NCBI GenBank assembly: GCA_013202445.1
Contig: JABMRW010000054.1
Coordinates: 1-27,806 of the forward strand
Direction: 5' to 3'
DNA length: 27,806 bases
Origin: Deltaproteobacteria bacterium
Lineage (GTDB): Bacteria; Chloroflexota; Dehalococcoidia; Dehalococcoidales; BS750m-G39
Under the pieces are notes generated by a model that worked only from the letters and a program-made list of their open reading frames with translations, was not told the DNA's origin and made no database searches. The translations under genes were made by a program, and so were the position numbers. Below, piece by piece: positions 14,800-21,554 of the stretch. Within the stretch, counting starts at the first letter, position 1. Every line of letters begins with the position of its first letter.

Positions 14800-15521
14800 C
14801 TCACCGGCCCCTTCTCCCCCGGCTTATCCAGACGGCGGAAACGCCTGGTTATCAGCGCCCAGCCGATTCTGGTGCCGTCCCGCAGCGACCTCAGCTTGGG
14901 GGGACTGGAGCGCCGCCGGTAATCAATGGGAATTTCGGCTATAGAATAGCCCCTTCTGGTTAGCTGGCTGAATATCTCGGCCTCCAGGTCAAAGGCGGTA
15001 GCCCGGAGGCTTAAATTTTTAATCACCTCCCCCCGGAACCCCCAGAAGCCGGAGCAGACATCGCTTATCCTTTTCCCGTAGAACACGGTAGCTATCAGGC
15101 TGAGTAAATAGTTGCCCACCAGGTTAAGCCGGCTCATCGCCCCCTTCTCCCGCCGCCCCCTCATCCGCGAGCCGGTGACGGCATGGTGCTCTTCCAGCAG
15201 TTTCAGCATGTCGGGGATATAGCCGGCGGGATAGGTATAGTCGGCGTCGAGCATAAAGATAAAATCGGCCTCCACCGCGCTTAAAGCCCGGCTCACGGCG
15301 ATGCCCTTGCCCCGGCGCCGCTCGGTAACAATGCCGGCGCCCTTTTCGGCGGCAATCTCCCTGGTCCTGTCGGTGCTGTTGCCGTCAACCACCAGCAGCC
15401 GTACTTCATACCCCGCCCCCTCCAGGGCTTTTCGGGGTATCTCGTCGATAACCCGGCCGATGGTCGGCTCCTCGTTCAGGGCGGGAAGCATGATTAAAAT
15501 TTCAGGCTGGCTCACACTCAT
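14796..15521 (-). CDS. Polyprenyl-phosphate glycosyltransferase (DPM1/GT2 type)
   Basis: The 241-residue soluble GT2 enzyme resembles dolichyl/undecaprenyl-phosphate mannosyl- or glucosyltransferases: LIMLPALNEEPTIGRVIDEIP (10-30), LLVVDGNSTDRT, FIFMLDADYTYPAGYIPDML (DxD), RMRGRREKGAMSRLNLVGN, and ISDVCSGFWGFRGEVI. There is no C-terminal membrane domain. Such enzymes make the polyprenyl-phosphate sugar used by GT-C transferases outside the cell, which links it to the GT-C-like protein at 5139-6593 (inference). It is the first gene of the operon. No ribosome binding site is visible, and the predicted transcription start is only about 5 bases from the ATG. Confidence 0.87.
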   Translation of the reverse strand: MSVSQPEILIMLPALNEEPTIGRVIDEIPRKALEGAGYEVRLLVVDGNSTDRTREIAAEKGAGIVTERRRGKGIAVSRALSAVEADFIFMLDADYTYPAGYIPDMLKLLEEHHAVTGSRMRGRREKGAMSRLNLVGNYLLSLIATVFYGKRISDVCSGFWGFRGEVIKNLSLRATAFDLEAEIFSQLTRRGYSIAEIPIDYRRRSSPPKLRSLRDGTRIGWALITRRFRRLDKPGEKGPVR

Positions 15522-15532
15522 TTTGTGGAATC

Positions 15533-15561
15533 AGTATAAAGGTTTTACCCCCCAGGGTAAA
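15533..15561 (-). promoter_or_regulatory. Promoter of the glycan operon with overlapping palindrome
   Basis: On the minus strand TTTACC (15561-15556, 4 of 6) and TATACT (15538-15533, 5 of 6) are separated by 17 bases. A perfect palindrome, TTTACCC-CCCA-GGGTAAA on the plus strand (15544-15561), covers the -35 box and most of the spacer, where a repressor could bind. Alternatively it is a hairpin ending transcription from the gene upstream, but there is no T-run. The predicted start lies about 5 bases before the ATG at 15521, implying a leaderless or near-leaderless mRNA. Confidence 0.45.
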
Positions 15562-15629
15562 GAGCAGAGCAATGCTGACAACGGAGGCTAACTGCAGGGA
15601 GAGTGCTTTGCCACCCACTCTTTGAGATT

Positions 15630-16772
15630 TTAGAAAGGCAGTATTGAGCCGGCCATCTTAAGCAGGAGCCAGCCGTGCCAGTCAAAGGAAAAACCGTTGC
15701 CGTCGCTGATAAGCTCCGGCAGCCCCTTTTTGCCGGCCAGTCGGAACAGGCGGTCGATTTTGTCATTGCTTAATTTGGCCAGCAAAGTACGAGCCCAGTA
15801 GCCGATAACCAGCTCCCGGTTCAATTTAGCCCGCCATCTATCCTCATAGGCGGAGAGGACGTGCGCAGAAAAGTCGTCTGCCTCAAAGGCCTGCTGGAGC
15901 ACCCCGGCGGCTATGTCAGCACATAACAGCCCGTAATAGACGCCCCCGCCGGTGGTCGGCTTTACCTGCCCCGCCGCCTCACCCACCACCAGCACCCGGT
16001 CAGCGTAGGTCCGGGGCAGTGGTTTTAGGGGGACAACATCATAGCTGGGTGCCGCTTGACTGGAGGCTATCTTACCCTGAGAAGATAAGACTTCCAGCAG
16101 ATTTTCCAGGGAGCTATCAGCCTGGCCACGGGTGAGCAGGCCGACCAGTCCCCGGCCGTCGGTAGTAGGCACCAGCCAGGCAAAGCCGCCCGGAGTAAGC
16201 TTCTGGTCAAAGTAGACCTCCACCTCATCGATGCCGTTTATAGACACCTGGACTTGAGCGCCAAAGACGAACTGCTTTATCTCCCCCAGCCCCAGTTTGG
16301 CCGGTAATGCCGAACCGAAGCCGGTAGAGATAACAGCGGCTTTAGCCCTGAGAACTCTCTCCTCAGACTGGCCGTTTACTATAACCTCGACGCCGTCGGG
16401 CTTAAGTAAAATATCGCTGACCCTGGCGCCGAAAAGGTAGCGGGCGCCGCTGGCCTCGGCTGTTTTAGCCAGGTGCATATTAAGACGAGACCGGTCCACT
16501 ATAGCGGCAACAGGAGATTGGCGGCACAGTCTGAGGTATTCCCCGGAGGGAGAGAGGAATTTAGCCGAGCTGGCCTGTCTTAAGACAAGGCCGTTATCCA
16601 GGCCAAAGGCGCCAAGACATTCCTGACTGAGGATGCCGGTACAGCAGACGTCGTCACCAGGCCGGAGGTTCTTGTCAACAACAACAACACTATAGCCAAG
16701 CTGGCTCAACCTCTGGGCGATACGGCTCCCCGCAGGTCCAGCGCCAATGATTATGATGTCGTGCAACATCAT
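15630..16772 (-). CDS. Geranylgeranyl-reductase-family flavoprotein
   Basis: The 380-residue protein has an N-terminal FAD-binding Rossmann fold: IIIIGAGPAGSRIAQRL with the GxGxxG at 10-15, and Asp33 ending the second strand. A CCTGIL motif (43-48) comes next, recalling the cysteine segment of archaeal geranylgeranyl reductases. Later it has RVLVVGEAAGQVKPTTGGG, the second FAD motif and hallmark of the family. Members hydrogenate isoprenoid chains of lipids, quinones or chlorophyll. In bacteria without chlorophyll, saturation of menaquinone or polyprenol chains is the usual suggestion. It lies 33 bases after the small zinc-finger gene and may be the last gene of that transcript. No clear ribosome binding site is seen, and ATG 16772 is followed by a second ATG. 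Confidence 0.87.
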   Translation of the reverse strand: MMLHDIIIIGAGPAGSRIAQRLSQLGYSVVVVDKNLRPGDDVCCTGILSQECLGAFGLDNGLVLRQASSAKFLSPSGEYLRLCRQSPVAAIVDRSRLNMHLAKTAEASGARYLFGARVSDILLKPDGVEVIVNGQSEERVLRAKAAVISTGFGSALPAKLGLGEIKQFVFGAQVQVSINGIDEVEVYFDQKLTPGGFAWLVPTTDGRGLVGLLTRGQADSSLENLLEVLSSQGKIASSQAAPSYDVVPLKPLPRTYADRVLVVGEAAGQVKPTTGGGVYYGLLCADIAAGVLQQAFEADDFSAHVLSAYEDRWRAKLNRELVIGYWARTLLAKLSNDKIDRLFRLAGKKGLPELISDGNGFSFDWHGWLLLKMAGSILPF

Positions 16773-16805
16773 CTATCAATTGCCGATACAGCCACTAAAA
16801 AGACG

Positions 16806-17027
16806 CTAATCCTTAACTTTGGCCTCTTTCTCCAGCACCTCGGCCAGAGACTTAAAACCCTCGCCGCCGAAAGAACTAAACTGCAAAGCAAGCAACTCGG
16901 AATATTTAAAACCCTTGGAGTTAATCCAGTCCCTGTGCACCTTATCCCCCCGCCCAATCATATGGCGGGCTAAATCAAGGGCGCTCTTGTTGGAAATCTT
17001 TTTACACACCGGGCAGTGATAACTCAT
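16806..17027 (-). CDS. Small C2H2-type zinc-finger protein
   Basis: This is a 73-residue protein if begun at ATG 17027, which has GGGAGG 7 bases upstream; a GTG at 17042 would place the start inside that site. The N terminus YHCPVCKKISNKSALDLARH supplies C5-x2-C8-x13-H22, with His31 (Cys-x2-Cys-x13-His-x8-His), so one zinc ion could be held. The rest is a short amphipathic helical tail. Bacterial proteins of this kind are uncharacterised. It lies between the molybdenum hydroxylase genes and the flavoprotein gene, in the same direction, with gaps of 51 and 33 bases. DNA or RNA binding is possible but not shown. Confidence 0.7.
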   Translation of the reverse strand: MSYHCPVCKKISNKSALDLARHMIGRGDKVHRDWINSKGFKYSELLALQFSSFGGEGFKSLAEVLEKEAKVKD

Positions 17028-17078
17028 AAACAAACCTCCCACCTGGTTTACATCAACGCCTTATTTTTTAGCCTTCTT

Positions 17079-19346
17079 CTATTGTTTCTCTTTCTCCTTG
17101 AGGGCTTTGAGGACCTTCTCCGGGGTTATGGGCAAATCATTGATTCTAACGCCCACTGCCTTATAGATTGCGTTACCGATGGCCCCGGCGGTGGGATTGG
17201 TCAGCCCCTCGCCGGCCTCTTTAGCGCCAAACGGCCCCTCAGGCTCATAGGTATCAATTTCCAGAATCTCGGTCTCAGGCATATCCAGGGAGCGGATAAG
17301 CTTGTAGTCGGCAATGGACGGGTTAAGTATCTTACCATCATCCATGGGCTGGTCTTCACAGAAACCGTAGCCTCCGGCCATCATAATGGCTCCCTCCAGC
17401 TGCCCTTCAATGCCTACGGGGTTGATTACGGTGCCGCTTTCATGGGCGGTGGTAACGTTCAACAGCTTATACCGCCCCGTCTCCACATCCACGGCTACTT
17501 CTGCCGCCTGCACGCCGAAGCTGTAGGCGGGAGATATCATCCCCTTGCGGTGGGGGGTATAGTATCCCCGCCCCATGATAGCATTGCCGTCCTTACCCCT
17601 TATCGCCCCTTTAACGATATCAAAGTAGGAAACGCCCCTCTCCGGGCGGTCGACCAGGTGAACCCAGCGGTCCTTGATATCCAGGTCATAGACAATGTTA
17701 ACCCCCATCTTGGCGCCGGCGAACTCAAGGAGCTGCTGCTTGCACTCGGCGGCGGCACGCTTTACGGCGTTGCCGCTCATCAGCGTCTGCCGGCTGCCCC
17801 AGGCACCCAGGTCGGGGGGACAGATACCTGTATCGCCGGAGAACACCCTTATATCCTCAAGGCGCACTCCCAGCTCCTCGGCGCATATCATAGCCAGCGT
17901 GGTATTGGAGCCCTGGCCAATATCACAGGCGCCGGTATAGACATCAACCTTGCCGTCGATATTTATCCTGACCACCGCCGCCGAGAAGGCGTAGGGGGTA
18001 TTAAACCAGTTAAAGATACCGCCGGACATAAAGCCGTAGGAAGCTATCCCGATGCCGTGGTTGGGGGGCAGCTTGCCCCGCTTCTTAAGATGCTCATCAA
18101 TCTTATCCAGGCACTGGTGCAGCCCGCAGCTCTGGATAAAGGCCTGTCCCGGAACCTCGTAGTCAGGCGTCATGCCGTTCTTACGCCGGATCTCAACGGG
18201 GTCTATCCCCAGGTCCTCGGCCATCATGTCAATCTGGGACTCGCCGACAAAGGTAGACTGGGGAGCACCGAAACCGCGCATGGCTGAGGTCGGGGCGGTA
18301 TTGGTGTAGGCCCGGTAGCCATCGTAGCGGTAGTTGGGATACTTATAGGGGAACGAGGAGAAGAAACCGGTCAGGTAGAGAGCGGTAGCCCCCATGGCGG
18401 TATAGGCGCCGCCCTCGGTAATAACCCTGACCTCTTTAGCCAGCATGGTGCCGTCCTTCTTGGCTCCCAGCTTAAGGAAATAGTACATGGGGGTGCGGCG
18501 CTTGGTGGCGGTGAACTCCTCTTCCCGGGTCAAAACTATCTTTACCGGCTGGCACAGCTTCTGGGAAAGAATGGCGGCGCAGAACTGGGCCGAATCCAGC
18601 TCAAACTTGGAGCCGAAGCCGCCGCCGGTGTGGCGGTTAATCACCCTGATGTCACTCTCGTTCATATCCAGCATATCGGCATACAGCCGCTGGATGTAGT
18701 ATGACGATTGGGTTGAGGTCCACACCTCAAGCTTGCCGTTGTAGCCAAAGCTGGCTACGGCGTCGTGGGTCTCCATGCAGACATGGGCCTGCGATGAGCA
18801 TTTAAACTTATCTTCGCGGATGTAGTCGCACTTCTCAAAAGCCTCGTCGACATCACCCCACTCAATATGGCGGTTGACATTAATATTAAGCTCAACACCT
18901 TCGTGAATCTGGGGCGCACCCTCTTTAATGGCGTCCATGGGGTCGAAAACGGCCGGTAAAGGCTCATACTCAACCTCGATTAAGTCCAGCGCCTCCTCGG
19001 CGGTATCCTCGTCGATGGCGGCCACGGCAGCCACGGCATCACCGATGTAGCGTGCTTTGGCGCGGCAGAGAATTTCCTCGTCACACAACTCAGGGAAACG
19101 CCGCCAGATGCCGTGCTTACGCCCCAGGGTATCCTTGCCGGTAACCACCGCCTTGACCCCCACCAGCCTTTTAGCCCGGCGGGTGTCAATCTTGAGAATC
19201 TTGGCATGGGGGTGGGGACTCCTCAGGACCTTCCCGTAGAGCATATTAGGCAGAACCACGTCAAAGGTATATTTGGCGCTGCCGGTTACTTTTTCCGTTC
19301 CGTCAATGTTATGTACCCGTTTACCGATTACTGAATAGTCGCTCAT
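17079..19346 (-). CDS. Molybdenum hydroxylase large subunit (xanthine dehydrogenase family, Mo-cofactor subunit)
   Basis: The 755-residue protein carries the two family domains: the aldehyde oxidase/xanthine dehydrogenase a/b hammerhead (about 18-130) and the Mo-binding region. Cofactor motifs are GGGFGSK at 241-247, SAMRGFGAPQ at 354-363, GACDIGQGSNTT at 472-483, and GSRQTLMSGNA at 517-527. Near the C terminus GPFGAKEAGEG supplies the catalytic glutamate. The CO-dehydrogenase loop AYxCSFR is absent, with SAMRGFGAPQ in its place. DLGAWGSRQTLMSGNA recalls the aromatic-acyl-CoA (4-hydroxybenzoyl-CoA reductase) and xanthine dehydrogenase branches. The substrate is probably an organic heterocycle, aldehyde or aromatic. 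The start overlaps the 2Fe-2S gene as ATGA, with AAGGAGG upstream. The enzyme would hydroxylate C-H with water and pass electrons to the 2Fe-2S and FAD subunits. Confidence 0.9.
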   Translation of the reverse strand: MSDYSVIGKRVHNIDGTEKVTGSAKYTFDVVLPNMLYGKVLRSPHPHAKILKIDTRRAKRLVGVKAVVTGKDTLGRKHGIWRRFPELCDEEILCRAKARYIGDAVAAVAAIDEDTAEEALDLIEVEYEPLPAVFDPMDAIKEGAPQIHEGVELNINVNRHIEWGDVDEAFEKCDYIREDKFKCSSQAHVCMETHDAVASFGYNGKLEVWTSTQSSYYIQRLYADMLDMNESDIRVINRHTGGGFGSKFELDSAQFCAAILSQKLCQPVKIVLTREEEFTATKRRTPMYYFLKLGAKKDGTMLAKEVRVITEGGAYTAMGATALYLTGFFSSFPYKYPNYRYDGYRAYTNTAPTSAMRGFGAPQSTFVGESQIDMMAEDLGIDPVEIRRKNGMTPDYEVPGQAFIQSCGLHQCLDKIDEHLKKRGKLPPNHGIGIASYGFMSGGIFNWFNTPYAFSAAVVRINIDGKVDVYTGACDIGQGSNTTLAMICAEELGVRLEDIRVFSGDTGICPPDLGAWGSRQTLMSGNAVKRAAAECKQQLLEFAGAKMGVNIVYDLDIKDRWVHLVDRPERGVSYFDIVKGAIRGKDGNAIMGRGYYTPHRKGMISPAYSFGVQAAEVAVDVETGRYKLLNVTTAHESGTVINPVGIEGQLEGAIMMAGGYGFCEDQPMDDGKILNPSIADYKLIRSLDMPETEILEIDTYEPEGPFGAKEAGEGLTNPTAGAIGNAIYKAVGVRINDLPITPEKVLKALKEKEKQ

Positions 19347-19822
19347 TTCGCCTCCTTATACTCACCCTTAACCACAGCGGTTACGGCACGGACAATGCTG
19401 TTATAACCGGTACAGCGGCAGATGTTGCCGTCGATACCCTCTTTTATCTCCAACTTGGTGGGCTTGGGGTTTTCGGTGAGCAGGGCCGTAGTTGACATCA
19501 GCATCCCCGGAGTGCAGAAGCCGCACTGGTAAGAGCCGTGGTCAAGGAAGGCTCTCTGCAGGGGACTCAGCTCATTGCCTTTAGCCAGCCCCTCCACGGT
19601 CACTACCTCGGCGCCGTTGGCCTGGAGAGCCAGCACCGAGCAGGACTTGACCGACATGCCGTTGAGCATTACGGTGCACGCCCCGCAGGAACTGCTGCTG
19701 CAGCCCCGCTTGGTTCCGGTCAAGCCGACGAGGTCTCTCAGCACCTCCACCAGCAGGGTTTTGGGCTTTACGAAAAGCTCGTAAGGCTGACCGTTAACTT
19801 TCAATTTCAGCTCTTTTTTCAT
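19343..19822 (-). CDS. Molybdenum hydroxylase small subunit (2x [2Fe-2S])
   Basis: The 159-residue protein has the two cluster sites of this subunit. The plant-ferredoxin-type site is Cys41-x4-Cys46-x2-Cys49-x11-Cys61 (GCSSSSCGACTVMLNG). The second, in the helical domain, is Cys100-x2-Cys103 (YQCGFCTPGM) with Cys135-x-Cys137 (NICRCTGY). All eight ligands are present and the length is normal. It carries electrons from the Mo centre to the FAD subunit. GGGAGG lies about 9 bases before ATG 19822. The gene sits between the FAD subunit (17 bases upstream) and the Mo subunit (4-base overlap), the usual M-S-L order. Confidence 0.94.
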   Translation of the reverse strand: MKKELKLKVNGQPYELFVKPKTLLVEVLRDLVGLTGTKRGCSSSSCGACTVMLNGMSVKSCSVLALQANGAEVVTVEGLAKGNELSPLQRAFLDHGSYQCGFCTPGMLMSTTALLTENPKPTKLEIKEGIDGNICRCTGYNSIVRAVTAVVKGEYKEAK

Positions 19823-19839
19823 ATCGTCAATCCTCCCTC

Positions 19840-20712
19840 TTAAGCCTTCTTGGCCCTGGCCAGGGCTTCCTTAGTCATTCTCGGTACCAGAACCTTAACC
19901 AACTCCAGCCGGTACTCCTCGGAAGCGTAGATATCGGATATCGGCTCCGTCTCGGTAGCGGCCACCTCACCGGCTTCTTTAAGCAGGGCATCGGTAATCT
20001 TCTTCCCTTTAAGCACCTTCTCCGCCTTCCTGGCCCTGATGGCCGTCGGTGCCACCGCCCCCAGGGCTATGCGCACATCCTGGCACACGCCGTCACCGGC
20101 GCCCAGGGTCACCGAAGCGGCCACGCTCACGGTAGCCAAATCGCTCTCAATCACATTGAACTTGGTATAAACGGTGCCGGTGCGCGGCAGGGGCGCCGGT
20201 ATGGTAATCTCGGTAAGCAGCTCGCCGTCCCTCAGGTCAACCTCAAAGTAGTCCAGGCAGAATTTATCCACCGGCATACTCCTGGTACCCTTGGCGCCGG
20301 CCACGGTCAAGGTAGCGTTAAGGGCCATTAATACCGGCACCGGGTCTCCCGCCGGGTCGCCGTGGCAGACATTGCCGCCGATGGTGCCCCAGTTGCGGGT
20401 CTGAATCGAAGCCAGCCTGGTTTCCATCTCGGCCAGCACCGGATACTTCTTCTTGATTACCGGTGATTTCTCTATGGCGCGGTGGGTGGTGGTGGCGCCG
20501 ATTTTCACCCCGTCCTTGCCGTCCTTGATATAGCTCAGCTCGGATATGCCCTTGATATCGACTATATACTTGGGGCTTACCAGTCCCTGCCGCATCAATA
20601 TCAGCAGCGACTGCCCCCCGCAGATTACCTTGCAGTCATCCCCGTACTTGGCCAGCAAGACAAGGGCTTCTTTCAGTGTCTTTGGGGCAAAACGTTCAAA
20701 ATCCTTAATCAT
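19840..20712 (-). CDS. Molybdenum hydroxylase medium subunit (FAD-binding, CoxM type)
   Basis: The 290-residue protein has the FAD-binding domain of this family: KVICGGQSLLILMRQG (about 33-48) and TIGGNVCHGDPAGDPVPVLM near 111-130, the two loops that hold the FAD. The C-terminal CO-dehydrogenase flavoprotein domain contains LGAVAPTAIRARKAE near 218-232. It accepts electrons from the 2Fe-2S subunit and passes them on. The acceptor for this enzyme is not obvious from the sequence. GGGAGG lies 9 bases before ATG 20712. A 59-base gap separates it from coxG. Confidence 0.92.
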   Translation of the reverse strand: MIKDFERFAPKTLKEALVLLAKYGDDCKVICGGQSLLILMRQGLVSPKYIVDIKGISELSYIKDGKDGVKIGATTTHRAIEKSPVIKKKYPVLAEMETRLASIQTRNWGTIGGNVCHGDPAGDPVPVLMALNATLTVAGAKGTRSMPVDKFCLDYFEVDLRDGELLTEITIPAPLPRTGTVYTKFNVIESDLATVSVAASVTLGAGDGVCQDVRIALGAVAPTAIRARKAEKVLKGKKITDALLKEAGEVAATETEPISDIYASEEYRLELVKVLVPRMTKEALARAKKA

Positions 20713-20771
20713 TAGCCCGACCTCCCTGATTTAGTAGCTTTAACCACTTTCAAGCCTCCATTATAAAATAA

Positions 20772-21230
20772 CTATTTACCCAGCTCTTCTTTAAGCTTAT
20801 CCTGCAGGTTCTGGATAAACTGCTCCCCAATCTTGTTGACCTTGGCGCGCATTATTCTCTCGCCGAAGGTAGCCAGCCGGCCGACCATGCTCACGTTGGA
20901 GCTGTAGGCAATTTCCACCTCGCCGCCAGCCACCTCTTTGATGTCAACGATAGTCTCCTGGCTAAAGGTGCCGGCACCGCCGACAGCAGCGCCCCGCCCC
21001 ACCGCCTTGACGTGCCTGGGCGGGTCAAGCTCGGTCAGGGCCTGGGTAAAGTTCAGCTTGACGGTGATTGGCCCCACCTTCTGCTTGACTATCCCTTCCC
21101 AGGTCTTTTCGTCAACGGCCTCCATCTTTTCCGCGCCGGGTATACAGGAAACCAGGGTGCCGGGGGCAAGCAGGAAATCCCACGCCTGCTGTATAGGCGC
21201 CTTCATGGTAAACTTCCCCTCAATTTTCAT
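20772..21230 (-). CDS. coxG: CoxG-like SRPBCC-family protein
   Basis: The 152-residue protein has the CoxG/SRPBCC fold: MKIEGKFTMKAPIQQAWDFL, the typical VSCIPGAE at 28-35, GPITVKLNFTQALTELDPP near 53-71, and a helical C terminus (FGERIMRAKVNKIGEQFI). CoxG proteins accompany Mo hydroxylases and are implicated in membrane attachment and electron delivery to quinone. The long membrane-targeting C-terminal tail of some CoxG proteins is absent. It begins 28 bases after the cysteine-rich gene and has AGGAGG before ATG 21230. Its presence supports the idea that this hydroxylase is coupled to the respiratory chain. Confidence 0.85.
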   Translation of the reverse strand: MKIEGKFTMKAPIQQAWDFLLAPGTLVSCIPGAEKMEAVDEKTWEGIVKQKVGPITVKLNFTQALTELDPPRHVKAVGRGAAVGGAGTFSQETIVDIKEVAGGEVEIAYSSNVSMVGRLATFGERIMRAKVNKIGEQFIQNLQDKLKEELGK

Positions 21231-21258
21231 TTTAGACTACGCCTCCTCTTTAGTTGTT

Positions 21259-21480
21259 TTATAGCATCTTATTGATATAAGGGTCTTTTTTACTTGTAGG
21301 GAGAGAGGGCATCTCAAACTTCCCGTTGGAGTGCTTGGACATGGGCAGGTTTTTTATCGCCCCAGGCAAGCACCCCCGGTATTTTTCACAGAAACAGAGG
21401 TAAAAATGCCGCCCCCGGTACACCGGGCAGTCCTTACACAGCACCCCGGAAAAGGGGCACATCATATTTACCTTTGCCAT
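21259..21480 (-). CDS. Small cysteine-rich protein of unknown function
   Basis: Only 73 residues, with six cysteines packed in the first half: Cys8, 15, 18, 29, 31 and 37 in the segment CPFSGVLCKDCPVYRGRHFY and the following CFCEKYRGC. The spacing suggests an Fe-S cluster or zinc site rather than disulphides in the cytoplasm. The C-terminal half is polar and probably flexible. I do not recognise a named family, though similar CPFSG-x-C-x2-C-P-x-YRGRH mini-proteins seem familiar from anaerobes. GGGGGAAAG precedes ATG 21480. A TATAAT box at 21495-21500 has no good -35. It lies inside the Mo-hydroxylase/flavoprotein unit, so an assembly or electron-transfer accessory is a reasonable guess. Confidence 0.72.
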   Translation of the reverse strand: MAKVNMMCPFSGVLCKDCPVYRGRHFYLCFCEKYRGCLPGAIKNLPMSKHSNGKFEMPSLPTSKKDPYINKML

Positions 21481-21554
21481 AAATACTTTCCCCCATTATA
21501 AACCAGTCCACCACCGGAATTCTCCCCGCTTTTATTTTAGCAGAAACGGCGGCT

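Noticed and set aside
14125..14922. 265-codon plus-strand frame
   Set aside because: Antisense to two overlapping glycosyltransferases with clear DxD motifs.
17016..18287. 423-codon plus-strand frame
   Set aside because: It lies antisense to the Mo-hydroxylase large subunit, whose motifs are unmistakable; the frame is a by-product of GC-rich codon use.
17079..20712. Aerobic or anaerobic CO dehydrogenase
   Set aside because: The subunit set is CoxLSM-like, but the active-site loop AYxCSFR is missing, with SAMRGFGAPQ in its place, so a different substrate is expected.
20757..20764. Internal promoter at the perfect TATAAT before the FAD subunit gene
   Set aside because: No recognisable -35 at 16-18 bases; the AT-rich gap makes a chance match likely.
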